DNA of 64,000 bases. It comes from Gymnothorax reevesii. Its lineage: Eukaryota; Chordata; Actinopteri; Anguilliformes; Muraenidae. The notes beneath the pieces are model-generated. The model saw only the letters and a program-made list of their open reading frames with translations. It was not told where the DNA came from and made no database searches. Shown piece by piece: positions 1-11,440 of the stretch. Within the stretch, counting starts at the first letter, position 1. Each line of letters opens with the position of its first letter. The position numbers were made by a program, and so were the translations under genes. The DNA lies in assembly GCA_029721435.1 (NCBI GenBank), contig CM056582.1, positions 43,606,611 to 43,670,610 on the forward strand, given 5' to 3'.

Positions 1-656
1 TATATCCCCAATCTGCTCAAAATGCAAATCTGCTGAGGGAACCCTGGGCCACCAATTTTGGTTTTGTCCCAAATTAAATCAGTTCTGGTCTGATATTTTC
101 AAATGTTTCTCTGAGGTATATAACTGTAATATTTCTCCAGATCCACGCACTGCAATTCTAGGTGGCTCCCAACACCTTTTTATGCTCAATAATTTGCACC
201 GTAAAACTGTACAATACGGAATGGTCATCGCAAAAAGGAATATCCTAACTCATTGGAAAAATGATGAGGCGCCTTCATTTAAGGCCTGGCTTTCAGAAAT
301 TTCTAGTTTGCTACATATGGAAAGGATACGGTACAATGTCTCCCTCAGCTCTGCTACCTTTGATAAGATCTGGCAACCATTCCTGTTATATCTGTCTAAA
401 TTGACCTAATTTAACCTCATGTTTCTGACTTCTTACATGATCTGGTACGTTCTGAATGTTAATATGTACACTGTGTCTGAGCAGGTCCCCCTTTTCTTTT
501 TTTTTCTTTTTTTCTCTTTTCTGTGTTTATGTTGATGTATACTTGTTCGTGAACGAGTACCGTGATCCTCATTTGTTTTTGTTTTCCCTTTTAATCGTGT
601 CTATTGTCCTACATAATATATTGGAAACCGATAAATAAAATATAAAAAAAAAAAAA
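1..656 (+). mobile_element. L1-type LINE, 3' end (truncated by window start)
   Basis: The 3' end of a non-LTR retrotransposon. It holds the C-terminal part of an ORF2-like reading frame, a roughly 250-bp 3' UTR with a pyrimidine-rich stretch (about 488-520), an AATAAA signal near 634 and a terminal A-tract ending at 656. Directly after the A-tract the sequence continues as minus-strand BEL/Pao reverse transcriptase (657 onward), so the LINE probably inserted into that element. The 5' part lies outside the window, so the total length is unknown. Confidence 0.85.
2..409 (+). CDS. L1-like ORF2 C-terminus (partial)
   Basis: The open frame runs from the window edge to a TAA at 407-409, with no stop upstream. 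It reads as the L1 ORF2 C-terminal region: a Cys/His motif (CSKCKSAEGT, then H-x-FW-x-C) followed by an ILG motif and an HWK motif, the usual order at the end of L1 ORF2 after the reverse transcriptase. The catalytic endonuclease and RT domains are upstream of the window. A shorter internal Met start at 182 is not the real start. Assignment to the L1 superclade is confident; the exact family is not. Confidence 0.85.
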   Translation: MSPICSKCKSAEGTLGHQFWFCPKLNQFWSDIFKCFSEVYNCNISPDPRTAILGGSQHLFMLNNLHRKTVQYGMVIAKRNILTHWKNDEAPSFKAWLSEISSLLHMERIRYNVSLSSATFDKIWQPFLLYLSKLT

Positions 657-1073
657 TCCTTTAGGTCATTAGCGAGATCCTCTGTTGGGAAGGATGCCAT
701 GACCATGCTACTGTTGGAGGTGATTTTGTGGAGGCGCAGATTCGACGCTGCTAACATCTCCCTTGTTCTTATCAGCAGGTGGATTGCTTCTGCTTCCGTG
801 GCGACTGATGTGAGGCCATCATCGACGTAGAAGTTCCTCATCACAAATTGCTTGCTGTCGGTGCCATATTCTTCCCCACTCTCCTGTGCAGTTCACCTGA
901 GCCCGCAAATGGCCACAGCAGGTGAGGGGCTGTTGCCGAAGACATGCACCTTCATTCTAAATTCCGTGATATCTTCGTCCAGGTCGCTCTCCTTGTACCA
1001 CAGAAAACTTAGGTAGTCACGATGTTCTTCGTGGACCTTGAAACAGTAAAACATCTGCTGGATGTCAGCTGTG
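657..1073 (-). pseudogene. BEL/Pao reverse transcriptase, distal segment
   Basis: Read on the minus strand, this continues the RT that stops at 7373. It starts with ITADIQQMF, contains the catalytic YVDDG motif (near 820-835) and ends abruptly at the LINE. YVDD with this context is characteristic of BEL/Pao RT. An in-frame stop lies just before the TAQESGEEYGTDS segment (around 897). RNase H and integrase are missing, removed or displaced by the LINE insertion. Joining it to the part at 7373 and removing one ATAG target duplication restores an uninterrupted reading frame across the insertion point. Confidence 0.85.
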
Positions 1074-1077
1074 ATAG
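1074..1077. other. Target site duplication (left copy, ATAG)
   Basis: ATAG directly precedes the 5' LTR and is repeated directly after the 3' LTR at 7369-7372. A 4-bp duplication fits retroviral or Gypsy-type integrases. Only one copy fits the reading frame of the interrupted BEL/Pao RT, which confirms it as a duplication. Confidence 0.85.
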
Positions 1078-1694
1078 TGTTGAAGATATTAATTCAGCAT
1101 TATTGATTATATTTACTAATATTGATTATATATCATTATTCATTCATTGCTCATACTAATAATCAATAATTATATTATGCAGGCAGCAGAAAGACACACA
1201 CACGACACACACATGCATACATACAAGTAATTCATATACTGCAGTGCAAACACAGACAAATATACAAACAGGGCAATTCAGTTCACACTTGCATGAGCAG
1301 CTCACACACACATAAGCAACATGCTTCTGTAGCTTTGATTAGTAAGCTTTTGTTTTCTTGATTCAAAAAACATAATCAGAGGATGTATTTGATTTCTGTA
1401 GCTTTGATCAATATTTGTTCAGCAAAATCATTATTTGCAACTGAAAACATAATCAATTGAATTATTTGTTTTTAATTTGATATGCATCAAATTCATCCAC
1501 TGGTATCTTTTTTTTTGGCTGTATTTTCTGTCTTTGTATCTCTAATCTCTGTATATTTTTCATCTGGGTGTGACAGTAAGTGTCCATTTTAATGCGCATG
1601 CATCTCCTGCGTGACTCATGCCTGACAGTATTTTTTCACTGTGGGATGTATCAAATTCAGAAGGATTACCTAATTGCAATCTCAAGTCACTTGA

Positions 1695-1736
1695 CCAATT
1701 GTAATGAGGGGAGGGACCATATTTTCCTGTATAAAA
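1695..1736 (+). promoter_or_regulatory. LTR core promoter (CCAAT box plus TATA box)
   Basis: CCAAT at 1695-1699 and TATAAAA at 1730-1736, 31 bp apart, inside the 5' LTR. The same pair is present in the 3' LTR, where the CCAAT box is also intact. Spacing suits RNA polymerase II initiation about 30 bp further on. Confidence 0.7.
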
Positions 1737-1866
1737 ACTGTATGCCATAGCTCAGTAAGTCAGTTTTTTTTTACAGGGTTAAAGAAAATTGGGAGTGCTA
1801 CGGACGGTTCGTGAGGCACCAGATCGGGAGAGGAGGAACCCAGCTTTGCATTTTTCATCATGACAC

Positions 1867-1872
1867 AATAAA
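1867..1872 (+). promoter_or_regulatory. Poly(A) signal AATAAA in 5' LTR
   Basis: Canonical hexamer about 130 bp after the TATA box; the copy in the 3' LTR is at 7275-7280 and would be the one used to end genomic RNA. Confidence 0.7.
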
Positions 1873-1964
1873 GCCTAAATTTTTCCTTTTTCAAGAATCT
1901 GTCTCTCTCCAATTGCTTGAGGATGGGGGAATCTCAATATGTTGAAGAAAATCCACAGCATATT

Positions 1965-1982
1965 TGGCGAGCCAGCCAGGAG
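1965..1982 (+). other. Primer binding site for tRNA-Arg-ACG
   Basis: TGGCGAGCCAGCCAGGAG starts 4 bp after the 5' LTR. It is the exact reverse complement (18 of 18) of the vertebrate tRNA-Arg-ACG 3' terminus including CCA. Its position directly after the LTR is where a minus-strand DNA primer anneals. Confidence 0.85.
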
Positions 1983-3614
1983 CCGACAAAGGTTGGTTAC
2001 ACTCGTCCTAGTGCTCGGAGATGGGACAGAGAGTACAAACCCACCCTCAGATGCCGGCAAACTAAAGATAAGGTGAGCAGTTTAATAGATAAGTGAGGGT
2101 GTTGTTTGTGTTTTCTGGTCCTTATCTGGAACGCCGGAGATGAGAAACCTTTCGACTCAAAGAATCTAGATACTAAATTGGGGAAATTAAAAGGAGAGAG
2201 ACAGACTCTGCAGAATTGGTATGTAACTACTAACCACTAACTGATGAATTTGCAACAAGGTACTGTGAGTGTTTGAAATCAGAGCGCGTTCTGTACTTAG
2301 CTTTTTTGTTGTGCGAATGTGTTGTTATATGTGAGGCCTGTGCTGGAGACCCTAAAGCGAGGGAATTAACCTGCAGGCCTCCCCGCTTGAGGTTGGAATA
2401 CGGCCCAGACCTAAGAAGAGGTGCTGGGAGCCGTTTTTATGGTTTTAGGATTGATCCGTTGTTGTAGGGGATCCATGTTAGAGGGATAGTGGATCCGTTT
2501 TTATGCAATATTGTTTGTCTTTTCTTGAATGGGCTTAGAGTAAATGTGGATAGGAACAGTGGTCTTGTTGTGTGTTTCATAAGTTGGGAGTGTTAATAGT
2601 GCACTAAATATAAATAAATTAAATAACCCCTAGTTTACATGCAGTAAGTTCAAATTAATATTAATGGTCATTACTATTTGGCAGAATAAAAGAAGTAGTA
2701 AATTGCATGTATTAAAAGATGTTTATTTTAGCATTATTTTGATTGGTGTAATATCATCGTTGAATAGGTGAGGGAAAAAAAACTATTGAAATTTGGATTA
2801 AAAGATTAACAATGACGAATACTGCAAAGCTGGCAGATAGAGGAAAAAAAGCAAAAAAAAGCAAAAGCAATTTCCTATGTTTGAAGGAAAGAAAAAAACC
2901 ATAAAAAAGAAATGGAACTAAGCAAAAAATACCATTGATTAGACAACTAGATGGTGATAAACTAAACATAACACTGGTTTAGGAATGCGTAACAAGATAC
3001 GATCGGAGTGAAAAGGGAGAGGAGAAATCGCATAAGTGTGTTTTCATATTATAAATTATTTACGGTCCGTATTGAGCAGTGTAACTGTTAAAATAGACAT
3101 ATTGCAATTTAATATGTGGACAAAGATAACTCGGCTAAGTAGCAGTAACATTTAAAAGTTAAATTCATTCATAGATAACAAGTGAACGCCTGTGGAGGAA
3201 TAAAGAGAGCAATTTCTTACCTTGAGAGTAATATAAAAAATAGTCCAATAACTGAGCAAAATATTTTCCTTTAGAACTAAAAACAGATTAACAGAGTAGC
3301 GAAAAGAAGGGAAAATTTGATTTGCAATACGTGAAAAAAAATAAAAATAATGGCTATAATGACAAATTAGGCTTCGGTTGCGAAGAAAGGATTAAAAAAG
3401 AATAAACTGAGCTGGCAGTACTGGAATTGTTTGGAGAAAGAGCAATGTTTTTGGAACATCAAGATCAGGATAATGTTGAACAAAATGGCGCTGGCCCTCG
3501 CCCTCCGAAAAAATTCAGGGACATTCCATAATTCAGAGAAAGGGATGTAAAACAAAATGGCGGATCAGGAGAATGTAAAACAAAATGCGCCGTGCCTCGT
3601 CCACACCCTCTGTG

Positions 3615-3719
3615 CCCCCCCCCCCCCCCCGTTTCAAGGACAGAGAGAGGGAGTTGAGCACATGCAGAAGGTAGTGATTTAGGAGATGCAGAGAGAGAGA
3701 GAGGGGGGGGGGGGGGGGG
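3615..3719. repeat. C16 and G17 homopolymers around GA repeat
   Basis: A run of 16 C (3615-3630) and, 72 bp later, a (GA)n stretch leading into 17 G (3703-3719). The two runs are complementary and could pair as a hairpin in single strands. Homopolymer lengths in an assembly are unreliable. Confidence 0.8.
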
Positions 3720-4695
3720 CAGACAGAACCATAGCAAATCAGAGAGGAAAAAAAAAAGTGAATTGGCAAATATTTAAACCTATAGCAAATCTGAGAGAGA
3801 GAGAAAAAAAAAGTGAATTTGCGAATGTTTATTGGTTTTGGGATATAGTAGACCAAATTAAAGAGCAAGTTTTGAAGTAACCTAGGGAAAGTACTGTATG
3901 TAGATTCCAAAATACCCCAGGTGAGGAAACAATGATCAAGACTATTACTAACTGCCAATTAATCATTAGACCGTGAATGCAGAAATTGGAAAGCATAAAA
4001 GGGAGGAGGAGTTAGATGAAAGATTGACGTACCGAAGTCAGAGAGAAAAAGAAAAAAGTGTCTAAGCAATACGATTTCATGTGAAGTTTTCTTAATTTGT
4101 TTAACAAAAATTAGTTCTGTCCAGAAAATGAGTCATGTAAAGGATCAAATTTTATAACAAGTGTGTGATTTAAAAAAGTGATTGAAAGTTTTCCTGACCA
4201 AAGAAATTTAATTAATAAATTAATGATTTCTTCTTTGTTTTTTAAACAGGAGCAGACCAACAATACAAGAAGACGAAATGACTAATAAACTTTCCTTGAT
4301 TTTTAACTGTTACAGGAAAAGATCTAAGTGAAGCAAGAGGAAGAGCAGCAAAGCCATGCTGAGTTTTGTTCATTGCTGTATGCATCTAACACATTCTGTT
4401 GAGGCTTTTCCACAGAGAGCAGAGCGTACTCCAGAAGAGGGGGGAGTAGATGACCTTGAGTGAGAAGATAAAGCTGGCCAGCTGGGGATTCAACTGATGG
4501 GGTTGCAACTTATTAAATATAATATCTTGTTAAATAAAATTTGGGGAAATAAATTAAGAGTATTAACACAAGTGAAGACTAAATTCAAATGGTGCACCAT
4601 ATAATTGGAAAAGTCGACTAATAATGTGATCACATTCTAAATTTATTCTGATTAGGCTGACAAAATATTTTCCTTAGGGAGGGGATTTACAAGTA

Positions 4696-4798
4696 GTGAG
4701 AAAGACAGGGACTTTCAAATAAAAAAGTGACTGACAGAAATGGAGTGGTGAGAAAGACGGGGACTTTCAAATAAAAGTGACTGACAGGAACGGAGTGA
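4696..4798 (+). repeat. 52-bp tandem duplication inside ERV-like element
   Basis: Two adjacent copies beginning GTGAGAAAGAC at 4696 and 4748 and ending in a GGAGTG-type motif. They differ by a few substitutions and a 2-bp A-run difference. Confidence 0.8.
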
Positions 4799-5615
4799 AC
4801 TGACTAAATCTGGAATGATTGTTTTCCTTTATGTGCTGGGATCCCAATGAAAAAACGATATTACAGTTGAATATTCAATATATGCCCGTTTTGTGAATTG
4901 TTATGGGGGGAAAAAAATAAATAAATTGTAACACATGGTTTATGGTCTAAAGCAGTTACACCCTGTTCTGCTGAGGATATGGGGATTTGTTATGGCTGGG
5001 ACTAATAAGTCCTGACTGTGCAGCTCCTCCATACTGTTAGAGGAACCCTAGACTGTGGTGGGTTTCTAAATCAAAATGAATCAGGGAAAAATATTCTGTG
5101 AAAAGATATTATTGTTACTGCCCTATCTTTTGACCCAGAATACACTGAAACATAAAATTATGGGTACACAAATTATGGGGAAAAAATATAGATTTAAAGT
5201 TGACAAGAGTTCAGTAATGAGGATGAGCAATGTGGGTAATTATGAATTTTTGAATAATATTAATTTATCAGGATGGCACATTTACAACTCATTGTATTCC
5301 AAATAATTAAAGTGACATTGAAGATTTTGTGAAGCACATTCAGACCGAGGGAAAAAATACACCAGACAAATTCTTGAATTGGGACTTATTTGATTTGGTT
5401 GGTTAGAATCTGACTGTCAGAACTATAATTGCAGTATCTGTTTCAAATTGTTTTCGATGAGTTTTTACTTTAAATGTTTCATCTATTATTCCAACAAAGT
5501 GGCTGCAATAGCCCCAGTTCAAATGGAATGATCTCATAACTGTCCCATTATGAGGGGTGAGGAAACCTGCTCCAGCATGAATACAGAGCTCAGTGCAGAG
5601 CAGCTGCGTGTGTGT

Positions 5616-5678
5616 GACTCACTCCAGAGACGGGTAAGATCTCCTACAGGAGGACACAACCTAAGGCAGGGGTGAGTC
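5616..5678 (+). other. Predicted RNA hairpin, copy 1 (covarying stem)
   Basis: The ends GACTCACTCC (5616-5625) and GGGGTGAGTC (5669-5678) form a 10-bp stem with one G-U pair. Between them TCTCC (5640-5644) and GGAGG (5649-5653) form a small inner hairpin. A related segment at 16824-16884 keeps both stems, and the outer stem differs by a compensatory pair change (C-G here, U-A there). Shared flanks read CAGAGACGG and AACCTAAGGCA. Function unknown; packaging, export or splicing control are possibilities. Confidence 0.6.
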
Positions 5679-6472
5679 GACTCCGATCATTATTTAAATC
5701 AAAGTCTATTGGGAGATGGTTATTATGGGCTATTACATGAAGGCGCTATGATATTCCAAATGTAGGCCCTTGAGGAGGCCTGGATGAAACTGCTTAAAAA
5801 ATAAAAAATGTTCTGGCAAAAGTGTCTGCACAGTCTTTACTGCAAAAGTAAATTTTATAAAATCTGGTACATCTAAGACCTAAAGTGAAATTATGCAGGT
5901 GTAGATGACCCTTGTTCTGTATGTGCCGCATAGTGAATCTGCATGTGCATATGCCTGCCTGCCTTTGTATTTTATTTTCCCACTCCAGTGACGGAAAGTG
6001 GCAGTTTAACAGCCCAGCCGGTCAAGGCCGCTCCTTCCTGGAGCCTCCTTAAAGTTTGAACAAATATGCTGGGACAGCGATTCCAGTCATGAGGGCCCGT
6101 TCACCAAAACAATCAGATAGAAAATCGCAAATCAATGTTGAATATGGACATGGACAATGGACTTGAACTTTGGACTGAAAACCTGCAATAAGCAGCATTA
6201 CTGGATTCAAGTGGGACATTAAACTGGGACTTTATTCACCACAGCAACGAAAGACCTTGAGGCCTGGAAGCAACTAAAAACAACTGGAGTTCACATACTG
6301 TAAACATGACAGACTGTTTTTACTCAAAATGTTACTGTCAAAAAGGACCAACAACTGATTTTATGTTTGGGCTTGTAAGAAATTCACTTGTGTGTAGAAT
6401 GGGGGCGGGGGTAAACAATGCTGTGCCATTTTTTCGACCGTGGTTTATGTGAGGCCATGATTGAATGGCCTC

Positions 6473-6483
6473 AAAGGGAGGAA
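6473..6483 (+). other. Polypurine tract
   Basis: AAAGGGAGGAA ends one base before the 3' LTR TG, the normal place for the plus-strand DNA primer of an LTR element. Confidence 0.85.
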
Positions 6484-7368
6484 TGTTGAAGATATTAATT
6501 CAGCATTATAGATTATATTTACTAATATTGATTATATATCCTTATTCATTCATTGTTCATACTAATAATCAATAATTATATTATGCAGGCAGCAGAAAGA
6601 CACACACACGACACACACACGCATACATACAAGTAATTCATATACTGCAGTGCAAACACAGACAAATATACAAACAGGGCAATTCAGTTCACACTTGCAT
6701 GAGCAGCTCACACACACATAAGCAACATGCTTCTGTAGCTTTGATTAGTAAGCTTCTGTTTTCTTGATTCAAAAAACATAATCAGAGGATGTATTTGATT
6801 TCTGTAGCTTTGATCAATATTTGTTCAGCAAAATCATTATTTGCAACTGAAAACATAATCAATTGAATTATTTGTTTTTAATTTGATATGCATCAAATTC
6901 ATCCACTGGTATCTTTTTTGTTTTGGCTGTATGTTCTGTCTTTGTAACCCTGATCTCTGTATATTTTTCATCTGGGTGTGACAGAAAGTGTCCATTGTAA
7001 TGCGCATGCATCTCCTGCGTGACTCATGCGTGACAGTATTTTTTCACTGTGGGATGTATCAAATTCAGAAGGATTACCTAATTGCAATCTCAAGTTACTT
7101 GACCAATTGCAATGAGGGGAGGGACCATATTTTCCTGTATAAAAACTGTATGCCATAGCTCAGTAAGTCAGTATTTTTTTACAGGGTTAAAGAAAATTGG
7201 GAGTGCTACGGACGGTTCGTGAGGCACCAGATCGGGAGAGGAGGAACCCAGCTTTGCATTTTTCATCATGACACAATAAAGCATAAATTTTTCCTTTTTC
7301 AAGTATCTGTCTCTCTCCAATTGCTTGAGGATGGGGGAATCTCAATATGTTGAAGAAAATCCACAACA
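6484..7368 (+). repeat. 3' LTR of ERV-like element
   Basis: Counterpart of 1078-1960. It has the same TG...CA ends, CCAAT and TATA boxes, and AATAAA (7275-7280). Differences are scattered single substitutions and small indels in T-runs. ATAG follows immediately at 7369-7372. Confidence 0.9.
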
Positions 7369-7372
7369 ATAG
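7369..7372. other. Target site duplication (right copy, ATAG)
   Basis: Pairs with 1074-1077. On the minus strand CTAT belongs to the codons for R-I-A-I-T in the interrupted BEL/Pao RT. Confidence 0.85.
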
Positions 7373-10292
7373 CAATGCGTTCTTTTCGGAAGCGCATGAG
7401 AATGCCCAGCAGACTGTTATTTAAATCTGGCCCACTTAGTAATATGTCATTGAGGGAGATTCCATCCTGTTTAGCACTTGAGTCGAAGACTACCCTTATC
7501 TTCCCTGGTTTCTGTGGGTGATAGACACCGAATATAGGTAAGTACCATGGTTCGGCATCTTCTGCCAGTGGAGGAGCAGGCTCAGCGTGGTCGTTATTGA
7601 AGATGTCTTCCATGAACTCAATGAAGTGTCGTCTCATAGCAGGCTTCTTATCCAGGGTGCATCTTAGAGAGGCAAGTGGTTTTGAGGCTTGGTTGTAGTT
7701 GTTGGGGAGACTGCAGCGTGGGGTACGAAAAGGTAGTGGCGCAACCCAGCTATTCGTCTCATCCATGAAGACCTCTTGATCCATGATGGCGAGGAAGGCT
7801 TGATCTTCAATTGACTGACCTGGCTTGTCATCATCCGGTGTCCGGTCAAAGACAGTGCTCCCAAGAGCTGAAACCTCCTTCAATTGGCGTGACCCCTTGC
7901 TGCTCTGGGGAGATGGAGTTCGTACTGACTTGACAACTCTTTCCTTGACATGGAAGCTGTTTGGACAGGGACTGAGAATAGAGGCCCGTCCATTGAGCAA
8001 TACGTTTGTCTTGTAAATGCCCACACTGCTAGACTTGTGAGCCCTCCCCAGACAGACATCCCCCACAATGACCCACCCCAGGTCAAGCCTTTGAGCGAAG
8101 GGATCATTGTGCTTTCCATTGCATTGCTACCGTACTTTATGAACTCTCAGGATGTCTCTCCCTAAGAGGATCAAGATTAGGGTTGAGTGGAGGTATCTTG
8201 TCTGCCACAGGCCTCAGATGTACATAACGACGGGCTACTCTGGAGTGGGGATTTCAGTCCTTTCGTCCAGGATCATATCACACTCGACAAGTGTAGGTAG
8301 ACTGAGCTGCACCTCTCCATCCATGGACTCAACGACAAAGTTTGTGGCTCTCCTCCCTGACGTCTCCACAACGCCTGAGCAGGTCTTCAATGTGTTGGGG
8401 ACTGGACCTCCTTTTACATCAAAGAGTGCAAAGAAATCTGATCGTGCCAGGGACCGGTTACTTTAATCATCTAAAACAGCGTATATGGGGACTGCCTGTT
8501 CAGGATGTTCAGCTGGATACACTGTAACTAAGCATATTTTCGAACACGACCTTCTGCTAGCAGCTCCCGCACAGACCTCTGTGCACTTCGAGGTAACTTC
8601 TTGTGGCTCTGACAGATCACGCTCCCCGCCTTGCTCCGGTGGAGTCTCTGGGCCAGTAGAGGTCCATGGTGGTGGGCCAGGATGTAACGCGGCCAAGTGC
8701 CAATCGCTGTTGCATTCTGTGCACTTGATAACAGCTTTGCAGTCCTTAGCCATATGTATGATTGAAGAACAGCACTTAAAGCAGATGTTTTTCTCCTTAA
8801 GATAAGCCCTGCGGTCTTCCAGAGGTTTCCCTCTGAAGCTGTGGCACTTTTTCAGAGGGTGTGGCTTGTTATGCATTGGGCACAACTTTCCTGGATCATC
8901 AGGCCTTTTCTCAGGTGCAGCTAAAAGGGTAGATGCAGCTGAGTCCTCTGTCTTTCTGACTGATACAGGCATCTTAGCGGGTCTCAAGAGCTTGTTTGAC
9001 TGGCTCTGGCCTTGGGTGGTGCATGTGAAGATGAAGCTTGGATCGTTTTTTGTTTTAGCTTGGCTACGAATGAACTGAGAGAAGACGTCGAATGGGGGGA
9101 AGGGAACGCGGTACTCGTCCTTGTACCTTGACCCGTGACTGACCCCCTTCTCTTGTAAGCCGTATGGGAGTTTTTCAACAATTGGGTTAACTCCACGCGC
9201 AGTGTCAAGGATTGCCAAGCCAGGCAGCTGTCCTCCTAATTTTGCGTATCCAACTTCGAGCAAGAGATTTCCAAGCTGCTGTAACAAGTGGTTGTCTCTA
9301 TTAGAGATCTTTGGGAAGTCTTCTATTCTCTTGAACAGAGCATGTTCAATAACTTCTGGTGAACCATAGCTTTCTTCGAGCCGCTGCCATACCATGTTAA
9401 GCCCTGCAGTGGTATTGTGAATGTGTGCTGCTCGCATTCTTTTGACCAGCTCTGTTGACTCAGGGCCAAGCCACTTTGTCAGGAGATCCAATTCTTCTCT
9501 TTAGTCCAGGTCCAGCTCTCTAGCTACTGACAAGAACGATGATCTCCATGCCCAGTAATTTTCAGGGCGATCATCAAACTTGAGGATATCGGACGTAACC
9601 ATCTCACGGCGCATTAGGTACTTAGCTACATCGGGCATGCCTGATGTCTGACCAAAGGCGTTGATAGGTGTCCACTGGATACTGTTACTTGGTTCAGCAT
9701 GGCTAACTCCTGCAGCGAAGGGTGTTGCTGGAACATTGTCAGCGGCTCTGTGTTGTAGCGTGTAGTTGGAGTGTTGTTACTGACTCCGGCTACTGCGACT
9801 GGAATGTTGCTATCAGGTACAGGTCGTGGAGGTGGCGTCAATGACCCTGAACCGATACTTTCGCGTTTGCCGACACTCATGAGAGTGTTGAAGTACATAT
9901 TCAGACGTTCTCTCAGCAGCTGGGAGTGGGTCCAACTGGAAATCAAGTTCACCTCGAGATGCTGAGCCTTCATTTTCCACGGCTGCTTCTAACACTTCTG
10001 CCTCTGCCGAGGCGGCTGCTGCATCTTTTTCCAGTTTCAACACGTGTAACTTTGCTTTTATTTGAGCCTGTTCTGTCATGATTTTTGCTTCCTTTTCAGC
10101 GAAAGTGGCTTGTGTGCGTGCAGCCTCTGCCTTTGCTCGCGCTATGATTACAGCAGCACTTGCTGACAACATGCAGGTTTTTCTTGAAGCCCTAGAGCCT
10201 GAGCACCGTGTCTGCCTCTTTGACTTGTCGTCTGAGTGTTGGCTGTCCATCCTTTTACTCATAAGCCTGCTGACCGAAGAAGGAAGCTGCAT
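7373..10292 (-). pseudogene. BEL/Pao gag-protease-RT polyprotein, decayed
   Basis: Minus-strand remains of a BEL/Pao polyprotein. From the N terminus: an Ala/Lys-rich coiled-coil-like gag start (10292 to about 9850); gag core with a WAWR-type motif (about 9540); a long open segment (9491-8463) with two Cys-rich zinc-binding clusters (CPMHNKPHPLKKC, then CFKC...H...C, CTEC...H); a protease remnant around YAVLDD followed by a stop where Q would be expected (8463); and the RT N-terminal half (8066 to 7373) with WYLPIFGVYH, RVVFDSSA and SLNDILLSGP. Frameshifts near 9900, a TAA near 9502 and stops at 8463 and 8200-8260 show it is dead. The RT continues at 1073. Confidence 0.85.
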
Positions 10293-10659
10293 GCAGTGGG
10301 AGCTAAGTTTTTTTCTTGGAGGTGAATCTGTCGTGTTGACGTCTTTCTACTGTTCTGCCCTCGCAGTGCGTGAGCCACCTTTTGCAAAACTAGGCAGACA
10401 GATGACATCAGAAGGTGTGGTTAGAAATAAGACCAGTTGGAGACTTGTTTGCAATTTGAAGGCAAAGTCTTGTTTTTGTCTTAATTATTTATACTTTCCT
10501 TCTTTTAATTTGTTGTAGAAAGACGTATATTCGCCCAGATTTCCCCACTAGAAAGGAGAGCTGTTCACAACAGTGTAGCATGCTTCAAACAGGAAAAAGA
10601 AAAAACAGGAAACTGTGCTGTGTGAATATATTAAGGGGGACCCATAGGGGGAGCCTTTT
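10293..10659. other. Unassigned, probably BEL/Pao leader or LTR remnant
   Basis: Lies upstream of the BEL/Pao gag start on the minus strand. No matching second LTR is present in the window, so I cannot delimit an LTR. No coding potential seen. Confidence 0.3.
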
Positions 10660-11440
10660 CACGACTACAGCTTGAAGAGCTTGACAATTACTATTGTAAG
10701 GAACCGATCTGGAACCAATTGCGAGGACACGGGATTGCAAAAAATAGGTGCTTTATAGAATAAGGGGGGTAACCCCCGCAGGGAGAAAGGCAACAGTACA
10801 GAGTCCGTAATCCAAAGCTTGAAATCCAATGGGACAGAACAGAGTTCGTAACCAGGGCACCAATCACAAAAATCGTAGTCAGGCAAAATAGATTCGGTAC
10901 ACAGGCGTTGGTTTGAGGGAGAAGCAAACTCATGAGCCAGAAGACAGTCCGAATCGAAACCAGGGCAGCAATCCACAAAATCAAAGTCGGGCAGAAAAAG
11001 GGTCAAAAACACACAGATGCAACAATATCCAAAAAAGGGCAAACCAAGAATCAGGAGTCGGGCAATCCAGTCAGAAAGATAATTACAATGAGGCGAGGCG
11101 GAAACAAGCTTAGCACAAGAAACAAGGAAGTTACGATCTGACATGGAACTGAATGTGAAGACACCTTATATACGCATCCGGGGTGAACACATGACAGGGG
11201 AGAACAGGTGAGATAAATGAAACAATAATCAGGATTGACACATGAGGAATAATCTAATTACATGAATTTGGCAACTGCCAAAATGCAGACAGGGATCACA
11301 AGACATTCCTATGAACGAACAACAGCTCCAGTTAAGGAGTACTAAAGTGTACAGTCTTAAGAAAAGGGAAAGCCTGAGATATACGTGGAAACTGCAGTAG
11401 AGATAATTAGTGATAGGCAAAAAGGGTGAAAATACAGATT
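10660..11440. repeat. Interspersed LTR-like repeat, copy A
   Basis: A-rich sequence with repeated AATC/CAAAATC-type phrases and a TATATAC motif near 11167. Its end (ACATGAGGA...GCCAAAA...GACAGGGATCACAAGACA) matches copy B (12690-13420) over more than 150 bp with many substitutions. This style of sequence is common in fish genomes as solo LTR-like repeats; the family is not identified. Confidence 0.5.

Larger units (their letters stand above)
1078..1960 (+). repeat. 5' LTR of ERV-like element
   Basis: Matches 6484-7368 almost throughout. It starts TGTTGAAG and ends CCACAGCA (CCACAACA in the 3' copy). U3 carries a CCAAT box at 1695-1699 and TATAAAA at 1730-1736; an AATAAA signal follows at 1867-1872. 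The order promoter, short R, poly(A) signal, U5 is that of a retrovirus-type LTR. I place the U3/R border about 25-30 bp after the TATA box by inference. Confidence 0.9.
1983..6472 (+). other. Internal region of ERV-like element, non-coding
   Basis: No conserved retroviral protein domain is visible in any frame. Features seen: a splice-donor-like AAGGTGAGC near 2067-2075, a pyrimidine-rich acceptor-like stretch ending ACAGG near 4250, a C16 tract (3615-3630) and a G17 tract (3703-3719), a 52-bp tandem duplication (4696-4798), and a hairpin (5616-5678). The A-rich 2.7-4.2 kb portion resembles decayed or non-coding retroviral sequence. The splice signals are inferred from motif only. Confidence 0.6.
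1078..7368 (+). mobile_element. ERV-like LTR element without recognisable genes
   Basis: A complete-looking LTR element of 6291 bp. It has two LTRs of 883 and 885 bp starting TG and ending CA, an ATAG target duplication, a primer binding site (1965-1982) that perfectly complements the 3' end of tRNA-Arg-ACG plus CCA, and a polypurine tract (6473-6483) touching the 3' LTR. The 4.5-kb interior has no reading frame above about 140 codons and no gag, protease, RT, integrase or envelope motif that I can see. It is therefore probably non-autonomous and mobilised by a related coding element. It lies in the BEL/Pao RT gene in the opposite orientation. The LTRs differ at few positions, which suggests fairly recent insertion. 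Confidence 0.85.

Noticed and set aside
456..638. Small hydrophobic ORF after the LINE ORF2
   Set aside because: It is the T-rich 3' UTR of the LINE, upstream of its poly(A) signal.
3367..3958. Overlapping minus-strand reading frames in the ERV-like interior
   Set aside because: They arise from poly-C/poly-G and GA-rich low-complexity sequence and show no retroviral motif.
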